Source: Cotesia glomerata (taxonomy: Eukaryota; Arthropoda; Insecta; Hymenoptera; Braconidae). Taken from it: DNA of 64,000 nucleotides. Where the stretch lies: positions 10,419,297 to 10,483,296 of the forward strand of contig NC_058161.1 in assembly GCF_020080835.1 (NCBI RefSeq). Direction: 5' to 3'. A model generated the notes under the pieces. It saw nothing but the letters and a program-made list of their open reading frames with translations, did no database searches and was not told the origin of the DNA. Made by a program: the position numbers and the translations under genes. Positions 36,599-46,865 of the stretch are shown here, piece after piece (position 1 is the first letter of the stretch; each line of letters opens with the position of its first letter).

Positions 36599-36599
36599 T
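36530..36599. repeat. (TAA)n microsatellite
   Basis: About 70 bp of pure TAA repeat inside the left part of the 4.3-kb unit, in the same relative place as the TAA tract at 2054 in the related small element. 36664-36760 holds an AAATAGTGA/TCACTATTT palindromic patch. Confidence 0.95.
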
Positions 36600-37177
36600 A
36601 TTTATTTATTATTATTTTATTCATGTCCTCGAAGATCCTCTACAGCGCACAGTTTTTCATTCTCTGAAATGGAAATAGTGACTATTCACTATTTCGTAGT
36701 GCAATGTATACCAAGCGGTATTCTTCGCACTACCAAATAGTGAATATCGCTCATTAAATGATGCGTGAAAGTATAAAATTTAACATTAATCTTGTCACCT
36801 TGTCAACATTTTAATCTTGTCGATGTATTCACATTGTGTTTAATAACGATAATTAGAAAACTCTAGATTTAGATCCATAATCAAACGATGAAAACTATTT
36901 TATTTACGTATGTTAATACAAATTTATTAGTTATATCTGCAACTAATATTCGCAGTTACAAAACTTTTATAATCCATGAAATGTTAAGCTATGACAAATA
37001 AATATGACAGATGTAAGGTTATAATCGACGTTCAGTTCATAAAACAAGAGAGCGCATGAATATATCATAAATTAATTTTTTTTTCAAATAAATGCGACTT
37101 ATAATTTTTAATGAGATACTTGTGAGTCCAAAAAATTATAAGTCACTATCTTAGTCGACTTTTGGCCTTCGAACATT

Positions 37178-38008
37178 ATTCGCTGGGTGCGTAAGGCATA
37201 GTGGGGGACACAAAACTGATGTCAGCGCCCGCTGCGGACAATACGGAACTAAGGGTGGCTCTTTATTACTAAAGACTATGAAAATAACACGTGTCAGTTT
37301 AATTAAATAAATAAAACAAAATGGGTCATCAAAGTTGTTGTGTAGTTGATTGCAAAAATACTAGTAGAAATAGCAATTGTAAATTTTATAAGTTTTCGGT
37401 TGCCAACTGGAAATTAAATCAGCGAAAAAAATGAATAGCTGCTGCTCAACATCTCTCACATGTTCAGTCAGGACTAAATTTTTACCCTTTATTTAAGTTT
37501 GTGGTTGAAAAATAATATTATGGATAATAGATTGAAAGTTGGTTCTTAACACAAATTCAATTTTTTATCTGCAAAATTAAATAAAAAAACATAAAAATTT
37601 AAGATACATTCGTAAATATATAATTAAGTTGAATAAAGCTATTTGTTATTCTTTATATAATTTCAAATTGTTATATATTCAATATTAATACTGATTTTTC
37701 ATTCAATATTAATTTAACAACAAACACCTTGACAGATTTTAACACTGCTTAACCTAATTCACTTGAGACTTGTTTTAGTTATTGTGTTTATTGTCCTTAC
37801 TGTTTTCAGCTGACCCAAGGAAAAATTTTTAATTTAATCTACACTCTGTGTAATATGTCACATTTTACATAGAAAAAAAATTTTTTTCAAGTTTATTTAA
37901 TTTCTTAAATAACTATTTGGCATCCAATACATGTAAATTTTCTTAAAAGAGCCACCGTAAGTTGTATCGTAAGGTGGCGCTGAGGTCACGCACCCAGCGA
38001 ATAACGGG
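37178..38008. mobile_element. TIR element carrying a THAP-domain remnant
   Basis: TTATTCGCTGGGTGCGTAAG on the left and TCACGCACCCAGCGAATAA on the right are inverted. A second matched block, GGTGGCTCTTT or its complement, lies inside each end (near 37251 and 37950). The interior starts with a THAP-like exon. THAP domains occur in P-element and Kolobok transposases. A clear target duplication was not found, so the superfamily is open. Confidence 0.6.
37321..37506 (+). pseudogene. THAP-like zinc-finger N-terminus, nonsense-interrupted
   Basis: From the ATG at 37321 the frame reads MGHQSCCVVDCKNTSRNSNC then KFYKFSVANWKLNQRKK. A TGA at 37432-37434 stands where THAP domains usually have the Trp of a KWI motif, and the frame goes on IAAAQHLS. 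Early C-X4-C spacing, the F..F block and the basic stretch agree with a THAP domain, which binds DNA at transposon ends. Only the N-terminus is left; no catalytic region follows. Confidence 0.6.
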
Positions 38009-38110
38009 TAACTTTTGTATTTTAAATGTTCATTAAAGGAACGTCCACTGCGACTCAAACGCCCCCTTGCTCGAATCTGAAGCTCGCCAAATTCCAGAGT
38101 TGAAAGGGGG

Positions 38111-38932
38111 TTGGCACCAATAGACAAAACCGAAGTAAAACCAAACTTAATGAAATGTGTAAGTAAGGAGTTCACCTCCTTATTACAACAATTTGGGATC
38201 AAACATGTCCGAACCCCACCATATTCGCCGCAGTGTAACCCGGTCAAGAGAACAAATCGAGTGATAGGGACGATGATCGCGCAATTCGTTGGCTCGAACC
38301 AACGAAACTGGGACAAGCAAGTCCTAGAACTCGTTTTCGCCTATAATACTGCGAGACACGACGCGACAGAATTTTCTCCCGCATATCTGAATTACGGACG
38401 TGAAATCCAGTCTCCTGCGTCGATTAGGTCGCGAATCGAGAAGGCAAACGGTGAAGTCTATGACCCCCATCGGGCGGCCAAGACCTTGGAAGATACCATA
38501 GAGTTGGTCAAGGTTAACTTGGCACAAGCCTATGGGAAACAAGCCAAATACTATAACCGTAAACGAGGCTCATGGCAACCCGCTCTGGGAGATCTGGTCA
38601 GCAAAAGAGAGCATCACTTGTCGTCCACTGTGGATCATTTCTCAGCTAAATTGGCTGAAAAATTTACGACGGGTTTTACCGTGACCAATATCGTCGGACC
38701 CTCAGTATACGAGGTCACGAAAGACGGTAAAACTTTCGTCGCGCACATTAAAGACTTGAAACCCTTTCATGAGGGAAATCCCCCGGAAGCTGACCATGGA
38801 AATCCTAACCGTGAACAAATTGACCGCGAAAATCCTGAACCGGATTTAGATGAAACCCTGGGACCGCGTCGTGTAACCCGAGCTATGGCCAAAAAGGCAA
38901 AATTAGTTTCTGTCGCCGGAGAACTGGGTTGA
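38111..38932 (+). pseudogene. Ty3/gypsy-type integrase, C-terminal half, Glu-to-Lys
   Basis: The frame is open for 273 codons with no ATG at its start. SKEFTSLLQQFGIKHVRTPP and YSPQCNPVKRTNRVIGTMIA are the second half of the integrase core. The catalytic Glu expected in NPVERTNR is Lys here, from CGGTCAAGAGA near 38240. QAKYYNRKRGSWQPALGDLV and VYEV...AHIKDLKP are the chromatin-binding C-terminal domain (GPY/F-like). The zinc-binding N-terminus and the first two Asp residues are missing, so it cannot integrate DNA. The rest of the frame has no stops, which is unusual for a relic this truncated. Confidence 0.75.
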
Positions 38933-39207
38933 AAATGGAACGCCAGAAAACTGATAGAATCAAGTTGCAAATTCAGACTGGGTTAGATTGAAAACGTTGT
39001 TCAAGTTTACCACCGAAGTAGCCTATCACGTAGTTTCTTAAAATCGAAATGTCTGTACAGGGTTATGAGTCAAATCATGTCAAACAAATGCCAAAGTTCT
39101 TATAGAAAATGTTAAAGTCTCATTTTGTTTTAAAAGTAAAGTAAAATCTGGTCTTGCTAACGGTCTAGTCACTAGTTTTATTTTATTTAATATTTAGATT
39201 GTATAAA

Positions 39208-40236
39208 ATGGACTACCAATTCACCGAAGAGGAGGAAATATGGTTGTTGGAGGAGATGCTGCGCAGATCACTTCACGTCGTCTTCAGCCACCTACCTGAG
39301 CCAACCACGTCGTCGAGCCCTAGCTCCGGAAAAGACGCAACGGCTGTCCACGAGCCCTATGATCCGGCCAATCCCGGCTTTGAAAGATTGGATCGACTGC
39401 CAGCCAAGTCGATCACTTCTGGGACCACAACAGTAAAACAGACCCACTACGGCCTGTTTAAACGAAGGAGGCCCAAGACGCTGATCAGGCCAATCACGGC
39501 CAGCTTGCTAAAACTGGCCAGAAGACCAGAAACCAAGGTTGACAAGAGGGCCGCCGACGTTGTCGACCCGGGCCCACGTCAAAAACGCAGTCCCCAGTCG
39601 ATCGCTGCACCAACAAAACCTGCCGTGGCTGAACCAATCATCAATCCAGTTGCTGAAGTTGCTGAACTGGCTGAACCAGATATCAAACCAGTTGTCGTCC
39701 CTGATGTTGAACCGGTTGATCCGGTTATACCTGCTGACGAATCTGGTGTTCCGATGGAAGTCGATGAACTTGGGGTACCGACCAAGGAGGATCCTGCTGC
39801 CGAAACCGCCGTTGAACCAGTGAGACCTGCCGATGTCGTCGTACCTGCTGCGGAACCTGCAAAGGAGAAGAAGGGATGCGACACTTTCCATCCGGGCCCA
39901 CGTCTGAGACGCAGTCCCCAACGAAAAGGGCCAACTATTAGTCACGCAGCGGTACTGCAAAAGAAGATCTCGTTGAAAGTACCTCCAAGGCCCAGGACAG
40001 TAGCAGCCGCGGCGGAGAAATCGACGCAGCCAGATGACACGGACCAGCATAACGAGTGGGTCTGTCCGGAGTTTCCACGATTGGAGGACTACCCACAATC
40101 GTTCTCAGACAAACCGGGAGATTTGTTCACTGGGCCTCGAAAGATACAGACGCTGCTAGACCGAGTGAAGGCTACCCTGACACCCCTGGAGAACGTGCAA
40201 AGCCGCCCGTTTCTACCAGGACAACATTTAGAGTGA
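39208..40236 (+). CDS. Intact 342-residue ORF of unknown function
   Basis: The ATG at 39208 (MDYQFTEEEEIWLLEEM) gives 342 residues to the TGA at 40234-40236. I do not recognise a family. The start is acidic with a predicted helix. The middle (about residues 140-215) is rich in Pro, Val, Ala and Glu with a repeated EPxxxPVxEV-like pattern. Two copies of a GPRxxRSPQ block lie at about residues 122 and 231, each before a spacer, so an internal duplication is likely. It has no signal peptide, membrane segment or zinc motif. GC content is well above the neighbours. It lies between the integrase fragment and the right subterminal repeats of the 4.3-kb unit. It could be a retroelement accessory ORF or a captured host exon. 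Confidence 0.6.
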   Translation: MDYQFTEEEEIWLLEEMLRRSLHVVFSHLPEPTTSSSPSSGKDATAVHEPYDPANPGFERLDRLPAKSITSGTTTVKQTHYGLFKRRRPKTLIRPITASLLKLARRPETKVDKRAADVVDPGPRQKRSPQSIAAPTKPAVAEPIINPVAEVAELAEPDIKPVVVPDVEPVDPVIPADESGVPMEVDELGVPTKEDPAAETAVEPVRPADVVVPAAEPAKEKKGCDTFHPGPRLRRSPQRKGPTISHAAVLQKKISLKVPPRPRTVAAAAEKSTQPDDTDQHNEWVCPEFPRLEDYPQSFSDKPGDLFTGPRKIQTLLDRVKATLTPLENVQSRPFLPGQHLE

Positions 40237-40543
40237 AAATTGTAGATCAAAAACAGTATAAGATTTCATATTAAATTTGAAAACAATACATAAAGTCCAT
40301 CTACAAATTAACTAGACTAAAAACCGATCAAACTTCTTAGTCTCATTAGATTAGAAACAGCATAAAATATTCATAGCTGCTCAATTATTTTACTAAAAAG
40401 TTATTTAGACTTAAAACAGATCAAAAATAGTTTGAATAGTAGATCAAATATAGATGAAAATGTTTTTAAAAGTTCAAATACAGATCAATAAGTTCAAATG
40501 CAGATCATTTAGCTTAAAATCAGTTTAAATTTTTCGACCCGGA

Positions 40544-40700
40544 TATATCATTAAAAATGTCATTAATGAAATAATTACAGGGTATCTTATCAACTAATGA
40601 TGTTGTTAATGACATAAGATCAGCCCCACATCACACTTATCGAGACCTTTTATTGGAATACTCGTATTAATTTTCTATATATTTTATATATTTCACAAAT
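40544..40700. mobile_element. Foldback (CGAGACCTTTCATTTGAGTA family), second part
   Basis: It continues the arm broken at 36199 (ATATCATTAAAAATGTCATT) and passes into a left arm of the next unit: GATCAGCCCCACATCACACT, CTTATCGAGACCTTTTATTG. It is more diverged than the copies at 59860-62575. Confidence 0.6.
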
Positions 40701-40764
40701 ATTGTTTAGATACATATATTGATTTATTTATTTTATACCGACGAAAAAAAATAGGAAATGAGAA

Positions 40765-40897
40765 TTCATCCGATGAGGCACGGTGCACGGGTCTGCATAT
40801 ACTACACCCGTGCAGATATTTCATGAGCACGGGCACGGGTACGAGCAAGGATACAGTGTATGATAGACCCGTGTCCCGTGCCTCATCGGATGAATTT
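40765..40897. mobile_element. Palindromic MITE, ATTCATCCGATGAGGCACGG ends
   Basis: Arms ATTCATCCGATGAGGCACGG and CCGTGCCTCATCGGATGAAT are exact inverted copies, followed by a second pairing GACCCGTG/CACGGGTC. The 133-bp unit is GC-rich against its surroundings. 40900-41620 holds no gene that I can see. Confidence 0.8.
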
Positions 40898-41626
40898 TCA
40901 CACTCTATTTGTTATATATGTCAGAGAGGCAGGGGCTTTTGTTGGAGATTCAGCATCTTGTGATTTACTCATTTTTATTAATACAATTAATTAATGTTCG
41001 CGATTACAACAAGATCAATTATTAAGAATGAATAAATAAACTCGTACAAGGTTAACTTAATTTAGAATACAAACAATATTAATAATATCTTGCGACAGAC
41101 TGAGACTTAGGAAATAACGAATTCGCGATCACCAGGACGTCCGTTCGATCTGAATCTCAAAGCAAGACTGTCTTTTCCAAAACTATTCTCAAATAGTCTG
41201 TCTGCTGCATATTTCTCTTTTCCTTATTAATTTTATGATACCCCTATCGTTCTGGGATCCCGACTACGTTGACAACCATGTGCCTACCTAGGCCTAAGCC
41301 TACCGCAATAAAACAATTTCGTTAAACCTTATTTTAAAAAATATTAAAGTAACAGTACATTTCTTAAAATTACTAAAAATAGAAATATCCTAAAGAATAT
41401 CCTCATCACTTCGTCAGAAAATACTCCACTGTACTTTATTCTCCGACACGGCCATTCTGACAATCACATGCCCTCGGGTGTATCTAAAACATTGAGTTAC
41501 AGTGGTATTTTAGTTTTTGATCTTAACTGACCTCGCTTATTATAAAACGTTTTATAATAGATAAACTACATAAGAAAAATTTCAGAAGTCCTTTCCAGTA
41601 ACAAAAATCCATTAATTATTTATTAT

Positions 41627-44605
41627 ACTAAGATAGTGCAGCTCAACCTCAATCATTGTGAGGCTGCGCATGACCTGCTCATGCAAACTGTGCGCGAATT
41701 AGAGGCAGATGTAGCACTTATAAGTGAGCCTTATAGACATCTGAGTAACCAACCCTGGGAATCTGACAGCACTAACAAAGCCGTCATCTGGTCCTGCGGT
41801 AAATGTCCTTTTCAGAGAACAGTCAACAATAAAGAAGCTGGCTTCGTAGCAGCATGGGTAGATGGCATCCGCTTCTACAGTTGCTATGCACCACCTAGTC
41901 TCTCTAATGACCATTTTGAAGACTTCCTTGATCGGCTAACTGAGGACGCAAGAAAACACTTTCCCGTGGCAATAGCTGGTGACTTCAATTCCTGGGCAAC
42001 AGACTGGGGCAGCAAGTTCACTAATACACGTGGAAAAGCACTTCTCGAGGCAATGACCACTCTGGACGTGATCCTTCTTAATACCGGTGACACGCCAACG
42101 TATACTAAGGGAGAGGCAAACTCAACTGTCGACCTTACATTTGTCAGCAGTTGCTTAGCTCGAAGAGGTTTTTCTTGGAAAGTATTGAACATCTATACAG
42201 CCAGCGACCATAGTGCGATACTATGGGAAATATCAACTGGCCAGAAACTAACAAGAGACAACAGGAGCGCTAACGCGGTTGGGTGGAAAGTTAAGTCTCT
42301 CGACCCCACTGCTTTAGTAGTAGCCTTAGACTGCAATCCGATCATCGTAGAAACTGCTGAAGAGAAGACCAAGGACCTAATGAGAAGAGTCACCCAGGCT
42401 TGCGACGCTAGTATGTCTCGGAAACGTCGCATAAATTCAAGACCTTCAATGCACTGGTGGAACGATCACATTAGCATTCTACGCTCAAAGTGTCTTAAAA
42501 AAAGAAGAAAGTCTCAGCGTGGCTAAAGACGATCTAACTCCGCAGAGCTGTTGGCAGAGTATAAAAAGGCCCGTCGAGAACTGAACAGAGCCATCAAAGA
42601 AAGCAAAAGACGTTGCTGGAAGGAACTGGTCGCAGAAGTCGAAAAAGATCCATGGGGCAGACCGTATAAGGTGGTTATGACCCACTTGAAATGCCAACCA
42701 ATGCCATCACCTACGTGTCCACAACTCCTAGAGAAGATTGTTACTACGTTGTTTCCCCAACAGCTGGTATTCACCTGCAAGTTGGAGCAGCTCAATTCTG
42801 AAGACATCCCAACTATCACGTTGGACGAGTTGATAGAGGCAGGAAATCGAGTAGGGAATAATAAGGCGCCGGGATTGGACGGAATTCCTAATATTGCCCT
42901 GAAATCAATCCTTAGGGCAGCACCAACATTATTCCTGGACGTTTACGATACATGCCTGAAGGAAGGGACTTTTCCCCAGAAGTGGAAACAGCAACGGCTA
43001 GTGTTACTTCCGAAGGGGAAAAAGCCGCCGGAAGAACCGTCATCCTACCGACCACTCTGCATGTTAGACACGGCCGGCAAGATATTCGAGCGCATAATTC
43101 ATCAGAGAATAGAGGCTTTAGTCGATCCACTCCTAGCAGAGAACCAGTTTGGTTTCCGAAAAGGACGGTCAACTCTGGATGCTATCAAATTGGTTGTTGA
43201 TATAGCCAAGGATGCAATCGCCGGAACGAGATGGAAAGGTAGAAAGAAGAAATACTGCTTGGTGGCTGCTTTGGACATCAAGAATGCCTTCAACTCCGCT
43301 AACTGGGACTGCGTTATGCGGGCTCTAGAAGAAAAAAACATACCAGGATACCTTCGCAGAATAGTAGCGAGCTACTTCACGAACAGGCTCCTGAAATATG
43401 ACACGACGAATGGTACGGAAGTGTACGAAATCTCCGGAGGAGTGCCACAGGGATCAGTCTTAGGTCCTCTGCTATGGAACATCATGTATGATGGCCTCCT
43501 GAGAATAGCATTGCCTACGGGAGTCAAACTTGTAGCATATGCGGATGACGTAGCTGTCGTGATTGTCGCAAAGCACCTCGAAGAGATAGAAATGGCATTT
43601 GATATTACATTTAGACGAGTCAATTTGTGGATGGACATGATGAACTTGCAACTAGCCAAGCATAAAACCGAGGCAGTGCTCATCACCAGCAGAAAAACGG
43701 TAGAAACCATCAAGTTGAGAGTCGGAGAACAAGAAATCACATCACAACCATTTATCCGTTATCTGGGAGTGATGCTGGATGCACGACTCAACTTCAAACA
43801 GCAGGTGGAACATGTCAGTGCCAAAGCGTCAGTAGTGAGGGCTAGTCTCACACGGCTGATGCCTAACATTGGAGGCCCAATGCAGAGCAGGAGGCTACTA
43901 TTGTCATCAGTAGTCACATCAGTGCTCACTTACGGAATATCCATTTGGGCTGATGCACTGGAAACCCAAGAATCATGGAGAAAAGCTGGACCAATATACC
44001 GACTGAGTGCCCTACGAGTAGCTAGTGCCTTCCGCACTATATCAGAAGAAGCAGTGTGCGTCATTGCTGGAACCCTACCTCTTAGAGTTCTAGCAGAGGA
44101 AAGACGGGCCCTTTACCAACGAAAAAGGTCAACTGCACTGAGCCCGGAAGAACTTAGAATTGAAGAACGGCAGAAGAGCATAGGCCGATGGCAACTACAA
44201 TGGGATGCTGCAGAGAAGGGTAGGTGGACGCACCGTCTCATACCTCGGGTCGACATTTGGTTTAACCGGAATCACGGTGAGGTCAATTACTATCTTACGC
44301 AGATGTTGTCGGGACATGGGTGTTTTCGAGAGTATCTACACCGCTTTAAGCACGATGACTCTTCGGAGTGCCCGTCCTGCCCAGGAGCTGCTGAAGACGC
44401 GGAGCACGTCTTCTTTGTATGTCCTCGTTTCGATCCACAGCGTGAAGAACTGGAGAGGATCCTGAACCAGAGAATGCAACCAGATTCACTAGTAGAAGCA
44501 ATGTTGTCATCAGAAGCTGCCTGGAACGCTACCAACACGTTTGCAACAGAAGTCCTTAAAGACTTGCGTTCCACCGAAAGAAAAAGAGCAAATAGCAGAA
44601 GATAG
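41627..44605 (+). pseudogene. R1-clade ORF2 with one nonsense codon
   Basis: One frame is open from about 41627 (KIVQLNLNHCEAAHDLL) to the TAG at 44603-44605 except for a TAA at 42524-42526, where copy 1 has His. The APE endonuclease shows SEPYR, AGDFNSWATDW and TASDHSAILW. The RT shows NNKAPGLDGIPN, FGFRKGRSTLDAI, GGVPQGSVLGPLLW and YADD near 43540. The C-terminal zinc motif CPSCPGAAEDAEHVFFVC lies near 44371-44424. About 990 codons with a single lesion and no start codon: a recent insertion that is nearly intact but not functional. Confidence 0.85.
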
Positions 44606-44841
44606 AAGGAAGATAGTTAACACCTTAGCCACCAGAAGGAAGAGCAGTAGCTAGATCCTCCTTTCACGAAGTAATGCCTGACGGCGGTTTCCATGAGGGA
44701 TTAGAGGAAAGAAGGAAAAGGGGTTTAGGGTTTAGTGGGTAGGGGCGTTAGTGTCGAGTTAGTATGACGCTGCGTCGAGTCGCCACATATCCAGGCCAAA
44801 CAGCTATGCCTAGAATCCGTAAAAAGGATTCCCCCACAAAA
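41627..44841 (+). mobile_element. R1-clade non-LTR retrotransposon, 5'-truncated (copy 2)
   Basis: About 3.2 kb containing all of ORF2 and a ~235-bp 3' UTR, then an (ACAT)n tract. Similarity to copy 1 begins at the ORF2 start, with the ATG replaced by ACT, so ORF1 and the 5' UTR are missing. The 3' side runs into a CTTCCCGC-family end (44900-45047), as for copy 3. The left flank is unrelated to that family. Confidence 0.85.
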
Positions 44842-44908
44842 ACATACATACATACATACATACATACATACATACATACATACATACATACAGACAGACA
44901 GACAGACA
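44842..44908. repeat. (ACAT)n and (ACAG)n microsatellite at the LINE 3' junction
   Basis: About 48 bp of ACAT units followed by five ACAG units. It follows the 3' UTR of copy 2 directly; copy 3 meets (AC)n at the same 3' end. Confidence 0.95.
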
Positions 44909-45050
44909 TACGGACATCACCGCGGAAACATTCGGGGAGGCTTCCTAGAACGTCAACATCCGTTGAAAACTCGATTTTCGAAAAACGTGGTAAAACCAAT
45001 AACTTCCCGATTTTTGAAAATTTTCAATTTTCTTAGCGGGAAGTTAAAAA
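44909..45050 (+). repeat. End fragment of a CTTCCCGC-family copy
   Basis: GGAGGCTTCCTAGAACGTCA leads to AACTTCCCGATTTTTG and CTTAGCGGGAAGTT, the terminal hairpin of the family. 45051-45400 shows nothing recognisable apart from GGTTTGGGTCTCC. Confidence 0.7.
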
Positions 45051-45399
45051 TTCCAAAGCATTAGTCATTACCTTCATATGGAAATAATATTTACTAAAAT
45101 AGCCTAAATTTTAGGCCGTCAGACCACCGGGTTTGGGTCTCCTTAACAAAAAACATAAACAAAATAAAAAATCTTAGTTTTTCGTAATAACTCAATAACT
45201 ATAGGTGAAACTAAAAAAACGGGAAATAAAGATTCTCATAGAGGAGGAAATTTCTGAAAAAAAGTCTCGACATCTGCAACTCTAGCTTTAAAAACAATAA
45301 TTTTTATTTAATGTTGAAAATAGGGTCCCGCGCAACTGCTGCCGTATTTTAGCATCGGCGTGGCCGTGTGACAAAAGTGACGTTTTAATCATCCTAAAT

Positions 45400-46255
45400 G
45401 ATTGGAATTAAAAATTTAGTATAATTAGCCCAATTATTTAATTTTATCCGTGTATGATTAAAAATTTTCAATCGTAACGTAATCATTTTGAATCATTGAA
45501 GTGACAAAAATTTCAAAAATATTTCATTATAGAAATGGTTTGTCATGATTGCAAATTTTTAATCCTAACATAATCCTTTTTAATCATTATAGATAACCGA
45601 AATTTACCCCTTATATAATAATTTAAAACGATTGCACATGATTAATAATTCGAAATCCTCATTGAATCATTTCAAATCATAACAAGTGACAGAAATTCAC
45701 GAAGTATTTCATGATCAGGAATGATTCGACATGATTAAAAATTTTTAATCCTAACGCAATTATTTTGAATCATTTCATAGACAAAAATTTCAAAAGTTTT
45801 TTATGATTAGAAACGATTCGACATGATTAAAAATTTTCAATCTTGACTTAATCATTTTCAATCATTCCAGATATCAAAAATTGAACGATTATTTTATGAT
45901 TTGAAATGATTAAAAATTTTCAATCATAACTTAATCATTTTCAATCATTATAGAAGTCAGAAATTCAACGATTAATTTATGATTAGAAATGATTCCATAT
46001 GATTAAAAATTTTTAATCCTAACTGAATCATTCTAAATCATAAGAGGTGACAGAAATTCACGGAGTATTTTATGATTAAAAATGATTTGACATGATTAAA
46101 AAATTTTAATCATTATTAATCATTTTATATTCTGTCAATTTCTCAGTATTTGAAATGATTTATAATGATTAATTGTGAAATTTCTAAAATGATTTACACG
46201 ATTCGGTATGATTAAAAATGATTTAAAAGTTAATCATTTCTAATCATTTCAAATC
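45400..46255. repeat. AT-rich satellite, ~85-95-bp units
   Basis: ATGATTAAAAATTTTCAATC or a close variant recurs at about 45456, 45547, 45648, 45732, 45822, 45905 and 45998, each followed by a TAATCATTTTGAATCATT-type segment. About nine diverged units. It begins exactly where the Jockey-type LINE breaks off. Confidence 0.75.
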
Positions 46256-46865
46256 ATTTTGTTTTATCAGGGACATCATAAATATAATAGCAGAAAAGTT
46301 TGGGGCCAAATATGAAGCCTTGGGGTACTCCAGCAGATATGTTTTGTTTGTTTGATAATGCATTCTTAATTTTAACTGAAAAGGGTCTGTTTTTTAAATA
46401 GTGTAGTATAATTTTGATAATATATAGTGATATTCCTACCATGTGAAGTTTATATATTAAGCCTCGATGCCAGACGGTGTCGAGAGCTTTTTCGATGTCA
46501 AGGAGCACCATGGCTGTTGAATGTTTGATGTTAAAGTTATTGGAGATATGGTTAGTTATATGAGCTAATTGCAATTAGCTCAACAATTGTTGTACTGTGC
46601 ATTTTCTTTCCTGAAAGCCAAATTGTTCCTCTATGATAATTTTATTGTTTTGTTCGAAATTTTTAATTCTGTTCAATATTATCATTTCAAATATTTTGCT
46701 TAATGTGGGTAATAGAATAATAGGTCGATAATTTTGAGGGAACAATTTGTCCTTTCCCGGTTTAGGAAATGCAAGTACTTGAGCTTCTTTCCAGCTTACT
46801 GGAAAGTAAGATATTTTAAAGCAATGATTGAAGATGTGCGTCAATTGGACTAAAGCTTTTTGTTC

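Larger units (their letters stand above)
36200..40543. mobile_element. 4.3-kb TIR-bounded unit with mixed cargo
   Basis: The left end TCCGGGTCAAAAAATTTAGT and the complement of the right end, TCCGGGTCGAAAAATTTAAA, form terminal inverted repeats, with TA directly outside at both ends. The outside flanks join into one continuous foldback arm, which confirms both boundaries. Subterminal regions (36330-36520 and 40240-40520) are full of AAAACAGA(T/C)C words on both sides. Inside, in order: a (TAA)n tract, a THAP-containing TIR element, an integrase fragment and an intact ORF. The ends resemble the ACCCGAGTCGAAA family, of which this may be a large cargo-bearing member. No transposase of its own was recognised. 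Confidence 0.7.

Noticed and set aside
38111..38932. Ginger-type transposase (TIR element using gypsy-like integrase)
   Set aside because: Ginger elements have TG..CA-type ends and longer target duplications. Here the ends are TCCGGGTC with TA, the integrase lacks its N-terminal half, and the catalytic Glu is Lys.
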